Translations under genes and position numbers: made by a program
Part shown: one piece after another, positions 17,701-26,352 of the stretch
Numbering within the stretch: position 1 is the stretch's first letter
Layout: each line of letters begins with the position of its first letter
NCBI GenBank assembly: GCA_964627455.1
Contig: CAZVKC010000004.1
Span: 1-64,000, forward strand
Source: F-183 sp964627455
GTDB taxonomy: Bacteria > Acidobacteriota > Terriglobia > Bryobacterales > Bryobacteraceae
Length of the DNA stretch: 64,000 bases
Reading direction: 5' to 3'
The notes under the pieces: model-generated
What the model was told of the DNA's origin: nothing
Databases searched by the model: none
Seen by the model: the letters and a program-made list of their open reading frames with translations, nothing else

Positions 17701-17746
17701 GCCGGCGTCCGAGGTCACGACCAGCGCCGGGGCTCCTTTATAGGGC
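17701..17746 (-). repeat. 46-bp near-copy of the ThDP enzyme gene at the 5' end of the LuxR gene
   Basis: This segment matches 19971-20016 at 43 of 46 positions. On the minus strand both copies read in frame as PYKGAPALVVTSDAG, and all three differences (17719, 17737, 17743) are third-codon-position changes that keep the amino acid. The flanks on both sides are unrelated. Confidence 0.92.
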
Positions 17747-17841
17747 ATACAACGGCAGTTTGTTCGCAATCGGCGATGACTGTGAATTGATTGCATCAGA
17801 AAGAAGTAATGCTCCGATCGGTGTGGTCGATAAGCGGTTTC

Positions 17842-18216
17842 ATGACCGCAACCGTAACGATCTACGATCAGATTGGCGGCGCCGCTGCCGTGGATGCCGC
17901 AGTCGATATCTTCTACCGCAAAGTGTTGAAGGACGCCCGGATCAAGAAGTTTTTCAAGGGCGTCGACATGAACCAGCAGATCGCCAAGCAGAAGGCGTTT
18001 CTCACGATGGTGTTCGGGGGGCCGGTTGCCTACACCGGCAAAGACATGCGTGCTGCCCATGCGCGACTGGTGCAGATGGGGATGGACGACTCGCACTTCG
18101 ACGCCGTCGTCGAACTGCTCGGCGCAACGCTTACCGAACTGAAGGTTCCGAAGGAGCTGATCGGGAAGATCGCGGCTATCGCCGAAAGCGTCCGTGCGGA
18201 TGTATTGAACCGGTAA
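17842..18216 (+). CDS. glbN: Group 1 truncated haemoglobin
   Basis: A 124-residue 2-on-2 globin. Seen: the N-terminal TIYDQIGGAAAVDAAVDIFY with the B10 tyrosine at Tyr25, the FKGVDMNQQIAKQKAFL E-helix region, and the proximal His73 in MRAAHARL. Length is normal for group 1. Start chosen at 17842 because it begins just before the conserved domain and follows AAGCGG; earlier in-frame ATGs at 17791 and 17809 add non-conserved residues. Family role: binding O2 or NO and NO dioxygenation when supplied with a reductase. The next gene, five bases downstream, encodes such a reductase, so the pair may form a two-protein flavohaemoglobin equivalent. Confidence 0.93.
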   Translation: MTATVTIYDQIGGAAAVDAAVDIFYRKVLKDARIKKFFKGVDMNQQIAKQKAFLTMVFGGPVAYTGKDMRAAHARLVQMGMDDSHFDAVVELLGATLTELKVPKELIGKIAAIAESVRADVLNR

Positions 18217-18221
18217 GCAGC

Positions 18222-19121
18222 ATGGCTGTGCATGTCGTGATGGGCGAACGGCGTTTCGCCCTGGAGCCCGGAGAAACCGTCCTCGACGGATTGCTCCGTT
18301 GCAGCGTCGATGTTCCGCATGCATGCAAGGCCGGCGCCTGCCAAGCCTGCCGGATGCAGTCGGTCTCCGGTGAGATGTTCCTCGCGTGCCAAACAAGGCC
18401 GGACGCGGATCTTGCCGTGCGGATGCCGGATGATTTCGTTGACGCTACGATCGCTTCGCTCAGTCTGCTGAGTTCTTCGGTGCTCGAGGTCCGCCTGCGA
18501 ACACCGAAGGACTTCCAATTTCACGCCGGGCAGTTCATCACCGTGATCCGCGCGGAGGATGGGCTTGCCCGCAGCTATTCCATCGCGAATCGCCCGTCGC
18601 CTTCGCACGAGATCACGTTGCATGTGCGCCGTGTCGCGGGTGGACAGATGAGTTCCTGGTTATTCGACCATGCTGCGCCGGGCCAACCGGTTCGCGTTCG
18701 AGGTCCGGCCGGAAACTGTTTCTACATTCCGCCTGGCGAAGGCGAGCCGCAACCGCTGCTGCTCGCCGGGACGGGAACAGGCCTCGCGCCCCTGTACGGG
18801 ATCCTGCAGGACGCACTCACTTACGGGCATGCGGCCCCCATCCATCTTTTTCATGGTGTTCGGAACCAGGATGGCTGGTATCTGCGCGACGAACTGTCCG
18901 GGCTTTCGCAGGTATTTCCACGGCTACAGTATGTGCCCGTGTTGACGGACGGGTCGTTGTGGGACTCGATCGAAGATATGCTGCCGGAGGATCTCAGCGG
19001 TTGGCGCGCGTACCTCTGCGGAAATCCCGCGGCGGTCGAAGAATTGCAGCAACAAGTCTTTCTGGCAGGTGTCGCGAGTAGCGACATTTTTGCCGACGCG
19101 TTTATGCCCGCATCGCGCTAG
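18222..19121 (+). CDS. Ferredoxin-fused FAD/NAD(P)H oxidoreductase
   Basis: A 299-residue electron-transfer protein. Residues 1-70 are a plant-type 2Fe-2S ferredoxin with Cys35, Cys40, Cys43 and Cys56 (CKAGACQAC plus LACQ). Residues 75-175 form the FAD domain with RSYSIAN at 117-123, and 176-299 the NAD(P)H domain with GTGTGLAP at 183-190 and CGNP at 266-269. This is the arrangement of oxygenase reductases such as BenC or CmtAa-like proteins. It lies five bases after the truncated haemoglobin gene, so its likely partner is that globin, giving NAD(P)H-driven NO detoxification. No oxygenase genes are near. Confidence 0.92.
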   Translation: MAVHVVMGERRFALEPGETVLDGLLRCSVDVPHACKAGACQACRMQSVSGEMFLACQTRPDADLAVRMPDDFVDATIASLSLLSSSVLEVRLRTPKDFQFHAGQFITVIRAEDGLARSYSIANRPSPSHEITLHVRRVAGGQMSSWLFDHAAPGQPVRVRGPAGNCFYIPPGEGEPQPLLLAGTGTGLAPLYGILQDALTYGHAAPIHLFHGVRNQDGWYLRDELSGLSQVFPRLQYVPVLTDGSLWDSIEDMLPEDLSGWRAYLCGNPAAVEELQQQVFLAGVASSDIFADAFMPASR

Positions 19122-19609
19122 GCCATGTGATCGGGATCGAGGTTGAACGTCTCGATCAGGTAATCGTAATAGGCGCCATCGTAGAGGAACACGAGATACG
19201 TCTCGTGCACCACGTGGATGAGTTTGCGCACGGCGTAGTCCCAATCGCCGTCGACGGCCTTGGCCTCGAGTCCCGCGGATCCGCCCTTTGCGAGGCATTT
19301 CAGCCTCGTCTTCGACGGGTCGATCTGTTTGTGTTCCGGCTGCGATTCGCTGGCAAACGCAGCGACGAACGCGCGATAGGCCTTCATCATTTCGGATCGC
19401 GCGGGCACTTGCGGCAGGACTTCCGGAAACGCCAGCGTCCCCGCTTTTTCGTCCAGGACGAGATCAAAGAACCTGTCGCGATGCCAGAGCATCCGCCACG
19501 CGCCGTCGCCCGTCTTTGAGAATCCTTTGAAGACGCCGCGGGCGGCGTAAGTTTCCAGTACGCCGCCCACGATTTCGGAACAAGACTGCTGTTTCTGCTT
19601 AGTGCGCAA
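19118..19609 (-). CDS. Uncharacterised protein downstream of the ThDP enzyme
   Basis: A 163-residue protein starting with TTG inside the last codons of the ThDP enzyme gene (11-base overlap); no better start exists for over 70 codons. Central residues (GVFKGFSKTGDGAWRMLWHRDRFFDLVLD) and the C-terminus (DWDYAVRKLIHVVHETYLVFLYDGAYYDYLIETFNLD) are well ordered and aromatic-rich; there is no leader. The overlap suggests translational coupling with the ThDP enzyme. Its stop overlaps that of the convergent reductase gene by three to four bases. I do not recognise the family. Confidence 0.72.
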   Translation of the reverse strand: MRTKQKQQSCSEIVGGVLETYAARGVFKGFSKTGDGAWRMLWHRDRFFDLVLDEKAGTLAFPEVLPQVPARSEMMKAYRAFVAAFASESQPEHKQIDPSKTRLKCLAKGGSAGLEAKAVDGDWDYAVRKLIHVVHETYLVFLYDGAYYDYLIETFNLDPDHMA

Positions 19610-21539
19610 ACCCGCCGACTCCCGGTTCCGGATTCAGCGCGATGCCCGGCGGATAATCCTTGCCTGAGGTGAACTCCTTCAAGGCCTGCACATTGATCAG
19701 CGTCGAGATGTTCTCCTTCGCGGCCGCGTCGTAGCTGCGCTTCAATGCTTCGCGCATTTCTTCGACGGTCCGCACGTATTCGCCGCGCGCGCCCAATCCT
19801 TCCGCCATCTTGTCATAGCGGAGGTTTTCCTGGAAGAGATACATGTGCATCGACCGAGCAGATGCGACCGCGCTCGGCCACATGCCCCACGAGTTGTTGT
19901 TGTAGATCACCGAGATGATCGGGATCTTGTACTTCGCCGCGGTGTCGAGTTCGAACATGCTGTATGCGACGCCGGCGTCCGAGGTCACAACCAGCGCCGG
20001 GGCTCCCTTATAAGGCGCCTGCGGACCCACGCCTCGCTGCACCGCCGCGCCCGCGCCGATCATCATCGCCATATCCGGACCGATCGCTCCGTACTGATAC
20101 GCACAGACCACGCCTTGGCCGGGACGATTGGCGCGCAGCCAGCGTCCGGCGAAGAGTCCGGTGGTCCAGCCGCCGGATCCCGACACGGTCTGCTTGGGAT
20201 CTATCGAGCCCTTGTAGAAGAAGTCGTGGATTTCCTTTGCCATCACCGCGGGATGCAGGTGGTTGGTCGCCTTGCTGTGCTTGAGGCCGAGTTCGTAGTG
20301 GGCAAGGTTCTGCTTCTCGAACGCAGCGCGCGCCGTGGCGAGTTCGGTGACCCACGCTTCACGCTTCTTGGCGGGCAGCACGTTGTAGAGCGCTTCGAGG
20401 AAATTCTTCTCATCACCGACGATGCCGAGGTCGAGCGGCCAGTTGCGGCCGAGATCTTCCTGCACCGGATTGACGCGAATCGCCTTGATTTCCGGCGCGA
20501 ACCGGAACTCGCCGGGGCTCGGCATGCAGTACTGGCCGATGAAGACAACGAGGTCCGCGCTCATCAGCGCGTCGGGCGAGCAGGAGGCCGAAAGCCGGTG
20601 GTCATCGGGGAAGGTTCCGCGCGTGGGACCCGTGCCGACCACCGCGATATCCTGGCGTTCCGCGACCTTGGCGAGCAAATCCCACGCCTTGCGCTGGAAC
20701 ACGCCCTGACCGGCAACGATGATCGGCCGCTGCGCCTTAGTGATCAGGTCCGCGGCCTGCTGCACTTCTTTGCTCGAAGCGCACGGACGGCTCTCGGTGC
20801 GGTACTTCTCTTTGCCGTAGTAGTCGGTCAGCGAGGCTGCGTCGGTGAAGCGGGCGCGTGCGACTTCGCCGGGGAAATCGAGATGCACAGGGCCGGGAAT
20901 CCCCGACTTCAGGTTGCGGAACGCATAGGCGCCGTACTCGTGCACGCGGTTCGCCGCGATGAGCCGTTTGCCGTACTTCTTCATGCCGGTGGTGATCGGC
21001 TGCTGATATCCGGTCTGGATGAAGGCCTCGCGATCATCGCCGGCGATCTGCATGTTCGACGCAAGCACGAGCAGCGGCGTGCGCGCAGCAGCGGCCGACG
21101 CGATGTTCATGATCATGTGCGTGAAGCCCGGACCTTCGGTGCCGGAACACGCCGTGACCTCGCCGGTGACGCGCGAGAAGCCGTCGGCCGCGGCGCACAT
21201 CGCGCCTTCGGTGCGTCCGCCGTAAGCGGGTACACCGGCCGCGGCGATCGCATTGATCACCGTGTAGTTGCCGGGGCAGCAGAACAGCGCGGCGAGTTCC
21301 TCTTCCTTGCAGAGCTTGGCGAAGACTTCGGCTCCAGTCATGCCCTTGCCTTCGAACGTACCGACCTTGGGAGCCTCGTTCAAAGTGCCCGGCACTTCCT
21401 TGGGTATCGCGATGCTGGGGATGCCGCCGGTCGCGGCCGCCATCAGTTTGGTCTGGCTTGCGATTCCGGCAGCGGCGGCTGCAGTCGCCAGAAAATCCCG
21501 GCGCTTATTGCTCGACGAGGGTTTGTTCTCATTCGACAT
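19599..21539 (-). CDS. Tat-exported thiamine-diphosphate-dependent enzyme
   Basis: A 646-residue protein of the acetolactate synthase/pyruvate oxidase fold. An N-terminal twin-arginine leader (NKRRDFLATAAAAAGIASQ) precedes the PYR domain (about 65-240), with the cofactor-activating Glu111 in RTEGAMCAAADGFSR. A central domain (about 255-410) and the PP domain follow. The cofactor/Mg motif normally written GDG...N is SDAG at 520-523, with Asp521 retained and the NNN at 547-549 in place. Most such enzymes are cytoplasmic; export with folded cofactor through Tat is unusual. The gene follows a cytochrome c gene by 26 bases, so a periplasmic oxidative decarboxylation with the cytochrome as electron acceptor is a reasonable inference. 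Substrate unknown. Confidence 0.88.
   Translation of the reverse strand: MSNENKPSSSNKRRDFLATAAAAAGIASQTKLMAAATGGIPSIAIPKEVPGTLNEAPKVGTFEGKGMTGAEVFAKLCKEEELAALFCCPGNYTVINAIAAAGVPAYGGRTEGAMCAAADGFSRVTGEVTACSGTEGPGFTHMIMNIASAAAARTPLLVLASNMQIAGDDREAFIQTGYQQPITTGMKKYGKRLIAANRVHEYGAYAFRNLKSGIPGPVHLDFPGEVARARFTDAASLTDYYGKEKYRTESRPCASSKEVQQAADLITKAQRPIIVAGQGVFQRKAWDLLAKVAERQDIAVVGTGPTRGTFPDDHRLSASCSPDALMSADLVVFIGQYCMPSPGEFRFAPEIKAIRVNPVQEDLGRNWPLDLGIVGDEKNFLEALYNVLPAKKREAWVTELATARAAFEKQNLAHYELGLKHSKATNHLHPAVMAKEIHDFFYKGSIDPKQTVSGSGGWTTGLFAGRWLRANRPGQGVVCAYQYGAIGPDMAMMIGAGAAVQRGVGPQAPYKGAPALVVTSDAGVAYSMFELDTAAKYKIPIISVIYNNNSWGMWPSAVASARSMHMYLFQENLRYDKMAEGLGARGEYVRTVEEMREALKRSYDAAAKENISTLINVQALKEFTSGKDYPPGIALNPEPGVGGFAH
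19971..20016 (-). repeat. Source-like copy of the 46-bp duplicated segment
   Basis: Codes residues 509-523 of the ThDP enzyme, including the SDAG cofactor-binding motif. Pairs with 17701-17746 (43 of 46 identical). Confidence 0.92.
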
Positions 21540-21565
21540 GGAAGCGGTACTCCTTGCTGTTCAGA

Positions 21566-21988
21566 CTATTTCGGGTCGGGCTGCAAGGCCGGGCGTGTCG
21601 ATTCCGGCCAGAGCGAGCGAATGAAGTTGACCATGTGCCAGAGGTCGTACTCGCCTTTGATCTGCGGACCGAAGGCGGGCATGCTGGCGCTCTGGCCGTC
21701 GCGGATGCTGCGGAAGATTTCGCCGTCCGTCGTGCCGCTTTTCCAGTTCCTGGGGGCGGTCAGGTCGGTGGCGTCCGCGACAACATCGACGGTAGCTTTG
21801 CCGTCGGCGCCGTGGCATCCCACGCACATCCGCATGTACACGTTGCGGCCCTGCGAAATCGACTTCTTCGAATACGGAGTCGGATTCTTGAGCTTCTGGG
21901 CCTGCTCGGTAGTCAGCGGTTTCTTATCCTGCGCCGCCGCGGTCAGGACGCAGAGTCCGGCCGCGACGGTGAGCATTACGATGCGCAT
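21566..21988 (-). CDS. Periplasmic mono-haem cytochrome c
   Basis: A 140-residue class I cytochrome c. Leader MRIVMLTVAAGLCVLTAAAQ; haem-binding CVGCH preceded by GRNVYMRM; axial methionine in SMPAFGP; C-terminal helix LWHMVNFIRSLW. It is the first gene of an operon with the Tat-exported ThDP enzyme and an unknown protein, so it is the likely electron acceptor for that enzyme. Haem attachment would take place in the periplasm, the same compartment as the exported enzyme. Confidence 0.92.
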   Translation of the reverse strand: MRIVMLTVAAGLCVLTAAAQDKKPLTTEQAQKLKNPTPYSKKSISQGRNVYMRMCVGCHGADGKATVDVVADATDLTAPRNWKSGTTDGEIFRSIRDGQSASMPAFGPQIKGEYDLWHMVNFIRSLWPESTRPALQPDPK

Positions 21989-22022
21989 GCGAGGCTGAGG
22001 CTATCAAGCGACCATGGGTAAG

Positions 22023-25000
22023 TCAACTGCCTGTCGAGTGGCCGTATGCAACCGTGCCGGCCGTGGCGGGACGATCGTCGAAATAGCCGTACAGCGCGGG
22101 TACGACGACCAGCGTCAACAGCGTCGAGGAGATCAACCCGCCGATCACCACGATGGCGAGCGGCCGTTGGACCTCGGCGCCGGGTCCGTTGGCGAAGAGG
22201 AACGGCACCAGTCCCAGCGCCGCGATGGTCGCGGTCATCATGACAGGACGAAAACGCGCCTTGGCGCCTTCGAAGATCGCTTGCGCCCGATCCATGCCGC
22301 TCTCGCGAAGGCTGCGAACATACGACACGAGCACCACGCCGTTGAGTACTGCAATTCCCCACAGGGCGATGAATCCGACCGAAGCGGGGACAGACAGGTA
22401 TTCGCCTGTCACGAAAAGTCCCACGATGCCGCCGATCGAGGCAAAGGGCAGGACCAGAATGATGAGCGACGCGAACCGCAGACTCTGGAACAACAGGAAC
22501 AGCAGGAAGAAGATCGCGCCGATGGTGATCGGAACGATGATCATCAGGTGTTTCCGGGCGCGTTCCATGTTGTCGAACTGGCCGCCCCATTCGTAGTAAT
22601 AGCCGGGAGGCAATTTCACCTGTTTTTGTACCGCCTGCTGGAGTTCAGCGACGAAGCCTCCGAGGTCGCGATCCCGGACATTGATGCCGACGACCACACG
22701 GCGCTTCGCCATCTCTCGTTTGATTTGCGACAAGCCTTCCTTGAGTTGCACCGTGGCGAGGCTGCCGAGGGGGACGTCTTCGCCGCCGGGCGCGGGCACC
22801 AGGATGCTGCGAATATCGTCGATGCTGTTGCGAAGTTGTTCGGGATATCGCACCACGGCGCGAAAGCGGCGTTCGCCTTCGTAGATTTCGGTGGCGGCCT
22901 TGCCGCCGACGGCCGCCTCGATGACGTCGTGGACGTCCGAAGAATTCAGCCCGTGACGAGCAATCGCCATGCGATTGATCTGGATGTCGAGGTTCTGCTG
23001 CCCGGCGACACGGTCGACCTTGATGTCGCCGGTTCCGCGGATCGTGCCGGCGACACGCGCCACGTCACGAGCGCGCGCCAGCAGCGTCTGGAGATCGTCC
23101 CCGAAAATCTTCACCGCGACGTCCGCGCGGACGCCTGTCACCATTTCGTCCACGCGATCCGAGATGGGTTGGGCCATGACGACGTTGACGCCAGGCAGGC
23201 TGGAGATCCGCTTTCGGATCTCCTCGCCGAGTTGTTCCTGCGTGATGCCCTTGCGCTGGTCGACCGGCAGCAACTGGATCATCGTGTCCGCTTCGTTGTA
23301 TCCGGCAGGATCCACCGGAGAGTCACCGCGGCCAAGGCGCGAGACGATATTCTCGACCCCAGGCAAATCCTGAATCAGCCGGATCGCTTCCTGCTCCATC
23401 TTGATGGATTCATCGAGCGCGATATTCGGAACACGATCCATGTTGGGCGAAATCGTGCCTTCCTTCAATTCAGGGATGAAGGATGTTCCGAGGTACGGAA
23501 ACAGTGACAGAGATCCCGCCAGGATCAATACGGCTGCTCCGATCGTGAGCAGCCTGTGTTGCAGCACGCCCTGTAACAGGAACAGGTAGGGGCGCTTGGT
23601 CAGCCGGACGAGGAATGTGTCGTGTTCGCCATGTTGCGGCTTCAGCAGAAAGTAAGACAGGACGGGCGACAGCGTCAGGGAGAGCAGGAGGGAGACGCCG
23701 AGCGCAATCGCGATCGTATACGCCAGGGGCGCGAACATTTTGCCTTCCATCCCCTGCAAGGTCATCAGCGGTAGGAATACCAGGATGATGATGCAGATGC
23801 CGAACACTACCGGGGTTCCGACTTCCTTTACGGCCTCGGCAACTGCGTGCAGACGAGGCTCCCCGGGGTTTGCGCTGAGTCGGGAGAATACGTTTTCCAC
23901 CACCACGACCGAGCCGTCCACCATCAGTCCGATGGCGATGGCGAGTCCGCCGAGCGACATCAGGTTCGCGGACATCCCGGTCTGATTCATGGCTACGAAC
24001 GTGAGAGCGGGTGTCAAAATGAGGGTCGCGATGACGATCAGGCTCGATCGAAGATCGCCAAGGTAAAGGGCGAGAATCACGACAACCAGAACGATGCCTT
24101 CGAGCAGGACGCGAGTTACGGTTTGCAGCGCCGAGTCCACCAGCTTCGAACGATCGTAGTAGGGCACGATTCGCAAGCCGTTCGGCAGCATGTTTTTCGA
24201 GTTGATCTCGTCGACGCGGGCTTTGACGCGTTCGACGATCTCTTTCGCGTTGCCGGAAGCGATCATCAGGATGATGCCGCCGACAGCTTCGGTGTGGGCG
24301 CCTTTCAACATAGCGCCGTAGCGGACCTCTTCTCCGATGCGGACCTCCGCCACGTCGCGAATGTACACCGGCGTCGTGCCGACCTCTTTGAGCACCACGT
24401 TGCGGATATCGTCCATATTGCGGATCAGTCCGACGCCGCGCACCAGCAGGATTTCCGGCCCTTGGGGCAGGATGCCGCCGCTCGAGTTCGAGTTGCTGCG
24501 CGCGAGGGCCTGATGGACATCGCGGATGGTGACCTTGTAATAGCGCATCTTCACCGGGTCCACGATGATCTGGTACTGCTTCACATAGCCGCCGGTTGAG
24601 TTGATTTCCGTCACGCCGGGAATGGAACGTAGAAGAGGCCGCACGACCCAGTCCTGGATGGTTCGGCGTTCGGTCAATTCTGCTTTCGTGAGAGCACGTT
24701 TGCCGTCGCCGGGGTGATCGAGAGTGTATTGATAGACTTCGCTGAGGGCGGTCGAAACCGGACCAAGCACCGGCGTGATGCCTTCCGGCAGACGGCCGCG
24801 GAGGTCTCCCATACGTTCGCCCACCAATTGGCGGGCGAAGTACACGGGCGTGTCGTCCGAGAACACGAGCGTGACGATGGATAGCCCCGCTGAGTTTTGG
24901 GAACGCAGTTCCGTCATGCCGGGAAGTCCGGTCATGGCGATCTCGACGGGCACCGTAACGATGCGCTCGACCTCGTCCGGCGAGCGGCCGGGAACCTCCG

Positions 25001-25151
25001 TCGCTACCTGCACCTGAACGTTGGTGACATCGGGAAATGCGTCCACCGAAAGCCTGCGCGTCGCTTCGATTCCGAAGGCCAGGCCGATCAGGACGACAAC
25101 AATCAGAACGACACGCTGCTGCAGCGCGGCTTGTACCAGGGATCCGACCAT
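22023..25151 (-). CDS. Heavy-metal efflux RND inner-membrane pump (CzcA/CusA family)
   Basis: A 1042-residue proton-driven exporter. N-terminal transmembrane helix followed by the porter domain (RLSVDAFPDVTNVQVQV), the family signature GLMVDGSVVVVEN with its proton-relay Asp, and a second half repeating the pattern. Length matches CusA/CzcA (about 1040-1060). The DVTNVQVQV and LMVDGSVV motifs place it in the heavy-metal (HME) rather than drug (HAE) branch; copper/silver versus cobalt/zinc/cadmium cannot be decided from what I can see. It follows the adaptor gene with one base between stop and start (TGACATG), so the two are coupled. Confidence 0.94.
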   Translation of the reverse strand: MVGSLVQAALQQRVVLIVVVLIGLAFGIEATRRLSVDAFPDVTNVQVQVATEVPGRSPDEVERIVTVPVEIAMTGLPGMTELRSQNSAGLSIVTLVFSDDTPVYFARQLVGERMGDLRGRLPEGITPVLGPVSTALSEVYQYTLDHPGDGKRALTKAELTERRTIQDWVVRPLLRSIPGVTEINSTGGYVKQYQIIVDPVKMRYYKVTIRDVHQALARSNSNSSGGILPQGPEILLVRGVGLIRNMDDIRNVVLKEVGTTPVYIRDVAEVRIGEEVRYGAMLKGAHTEAVGGIILMIASGNAKEIVERVKARVDEINSKNMLPNGLRIVPYYDRSKLVDSALQTVTRVLLEGIVLVVVILALYLGDLRSSLIVIATLILTPALTFVAMNQTGMSANLMSLGGLAIAIGLMVDGSVVVVENVFSRLSANPGEPRLHAVAEAVKEVGTPVVFGICIIILVFLPLMTLQGMEGKMFAPLAYTIAIALGVSLLLSLTLSPVLSYFLLKPQHGEHDTFLVRLTKRPYLFLLQGVLQHRLLTIGAAVLILAGSLSLFPYLGTSFIPELKEGTISPNMDRVPNIALDESIKMEQEAIRLIQDLPGVENIVSRLGRGDSPVDPAGYNEADTMIQLLPVDQRKGITQEQLGEEIRKRISSLPGVNVVMAQPISDRVDEMVTGVRADVAVKIFGDDLQTLLARARDVARVAGTIRGTGDIKVDRVAGQQNLDIQINRMAIARHGLNSSDVHDVIEAAVGGKAATEIYEGERRFRAVVRYPEQLRNSIDDIRSILVPAPGGEDVPLGSLATVQLKEGLSQIKREMAKRRVVVGINVRDRDLGGFVAELQQAVQKQVKLPPGYYYEWGGQFDNMERARKHLMIIVPITIGAIFFLLFLLFQSLRFASLIILVLPFASIGGIVGLFVTGEYLSVPASVGFIALWGIAVLNGVVLVSYVRSLRESGMDRAQAIFEGAKARFRPVMMTATIAALGLVPFLFANGPGAEVQRPLAIVVIGGLISSTLLTLVVVPALYGYFDDRPATAGTVAYGHSTGS

Positions 25152-25152
25152 G

Positions 25153-26352
25153 TCAGTTCTGCTCGCCGCCTGTCCCGGCGCTCAACGAGCGCCGCCGGCG
25201 TTCGTTGTTCAAGTGGAATGCACCATCCGTCACGATCTTCTCTCCCGGGCGAACGCCTTCAAGGAGCGTCTTCTGGTTGCCGTGTTCGGCTCCAATTTTC
25301 ACGGGCCGAAGAACGAAGACGTCGGCTGCCAGTTGCACGAATACGCATTCCTGGTCGCCCTCGCGCACGACGGCCGTCGCCGGGACGAGAGTCTGCCGGA
25401 CCTTCTGGTTGTGGATCTCCATGGTCGCCAGCATGGAGGGCTTGTACAGGCGCCTGGGATTCTTGATGTCCATGCGGGCGCGCACGGTACGCGTTTCCGG
25501 ATTGACGGTGGAACTGACGAACGTGAGGCTGCCTTCGAGCCGTTGGCCAGGCAGAGCCGCAATCTCTGCGTGGACATGCAGACCTTCGTGCAACGCTCCG
25601 GCATTCTGTTCCGGGACGTCCGCGTTCAGCCACACCGAGGAGAGGTCCGCGATTTCGACCACGGTGTCGGCGGGCTGCACAACTTGTCCAACAGTGACCT
25701 TGCGCGACATGACGGTCCCTTCCATCGTGGCGACGACTGGCGACACCGGGTGCAGGACCCGCGTCTTTTCGAGTTGCTGGATTTCGGGTTCCGGCATCCC
25801 CAGCAGTAGTAACTGGCTGTGCGCGGCATCCAGCTCAGCGGTGGCTTCGTTCAGTTCCGCTTCGCGCCGCTGGACCTCCGCCACGCCGATGACGTCGGCC
25901 TTGAGTAACTGTTGCGCGCGATCCACCGACCGCCGGGCCAGTTGCTTTTGTGTAATCGCCTTCAGGAACTCGAGCTGCGCGCCGGACATGCCGATGCTGT
26001 TGAGCTGCGCCAGCACCTGTCCCTTTTTTACTTCCTGCCCTTCCCGAACGGAGATGGACGCGATGCGGCCCATCACGGGAGATCCCACGCGGGTGATGCG
26101 CGTATCGTCCACCTCGATTCGCGCGGCGACCGTGATGGTCGTACCCACATCGCCGGCGACCGGCTCTCCGATTTTCAGACGCTGCAATAGTGCTGGCTCC
26201 GCCTTGATCTCCATCGGGTCAGACTTCTGCTGTGTCGCCTGCTGTTTCTGCGCCGTGGAGATGGTGGCAGAGTTGGCAGTGGAGTCCTTTCCACAACCGG
26301 TAATCACGAGAAAGGGGATGACTGCGGCGGCCATCCACTTGCACTTGTTCAT
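25153..26352 (-). CDS. RND efflux periplasmic adaptor lipoprotein (CzcB/CusB family)
   Basis: A 399-residue membrane-fusion protein. The leader ends in a lipobox (FLVITGC), so Cys20 is probably lipidated. A barrel-sandwich hybrid (GRIASISVREGQEVKKGQVLAQL), a coiled-coil hairpin (AQLEFLKAITQKQLARRSVDRAQQ region) and a beta-barrel (VRARMDIKNPRRLYKPSMLA) are recognisable. It bridges the RND pump and the TolC-type channel. The start overlaps the stop of the channel gene by four bases. No His-rich metal-binding N-terminal segment is evident. Confidence 0.93.
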   Translation of the reverse strand: MNKCKWMAAAVIPFLVITGCGKDSTANSATISTAQKQQATQQKSDPMEIKAEPALLQRLKIGEPVAGDVGTTITVAARIEVDDTRITRVGSPVMGRIASISVREGQEVKKGQVLAQLNSIGMSGAQLEFLKAITQKQLARRSVDRAQQLLKADVIGVAEVQRREAELNEATAELDAAHSQLLLLGMPEPEIQQLEKTRVLHPVSPVVATMEGTVMSRKVTVGQVVQPADTVVEIADLSSVWLNADVPEQNAGALHEGLHVHAEIAALPGQRLEGSLTFVSSTVNPETRTVRARMDIKNPRRLYKPSMLATMEIHNQKVRQTLVPATAVVREGDQECVFVQLAADVFVLRPVKIGAEHGNQKTLLEGVRPGEKIVTDGAFHLNNERRRRSLSAGTGGEQN

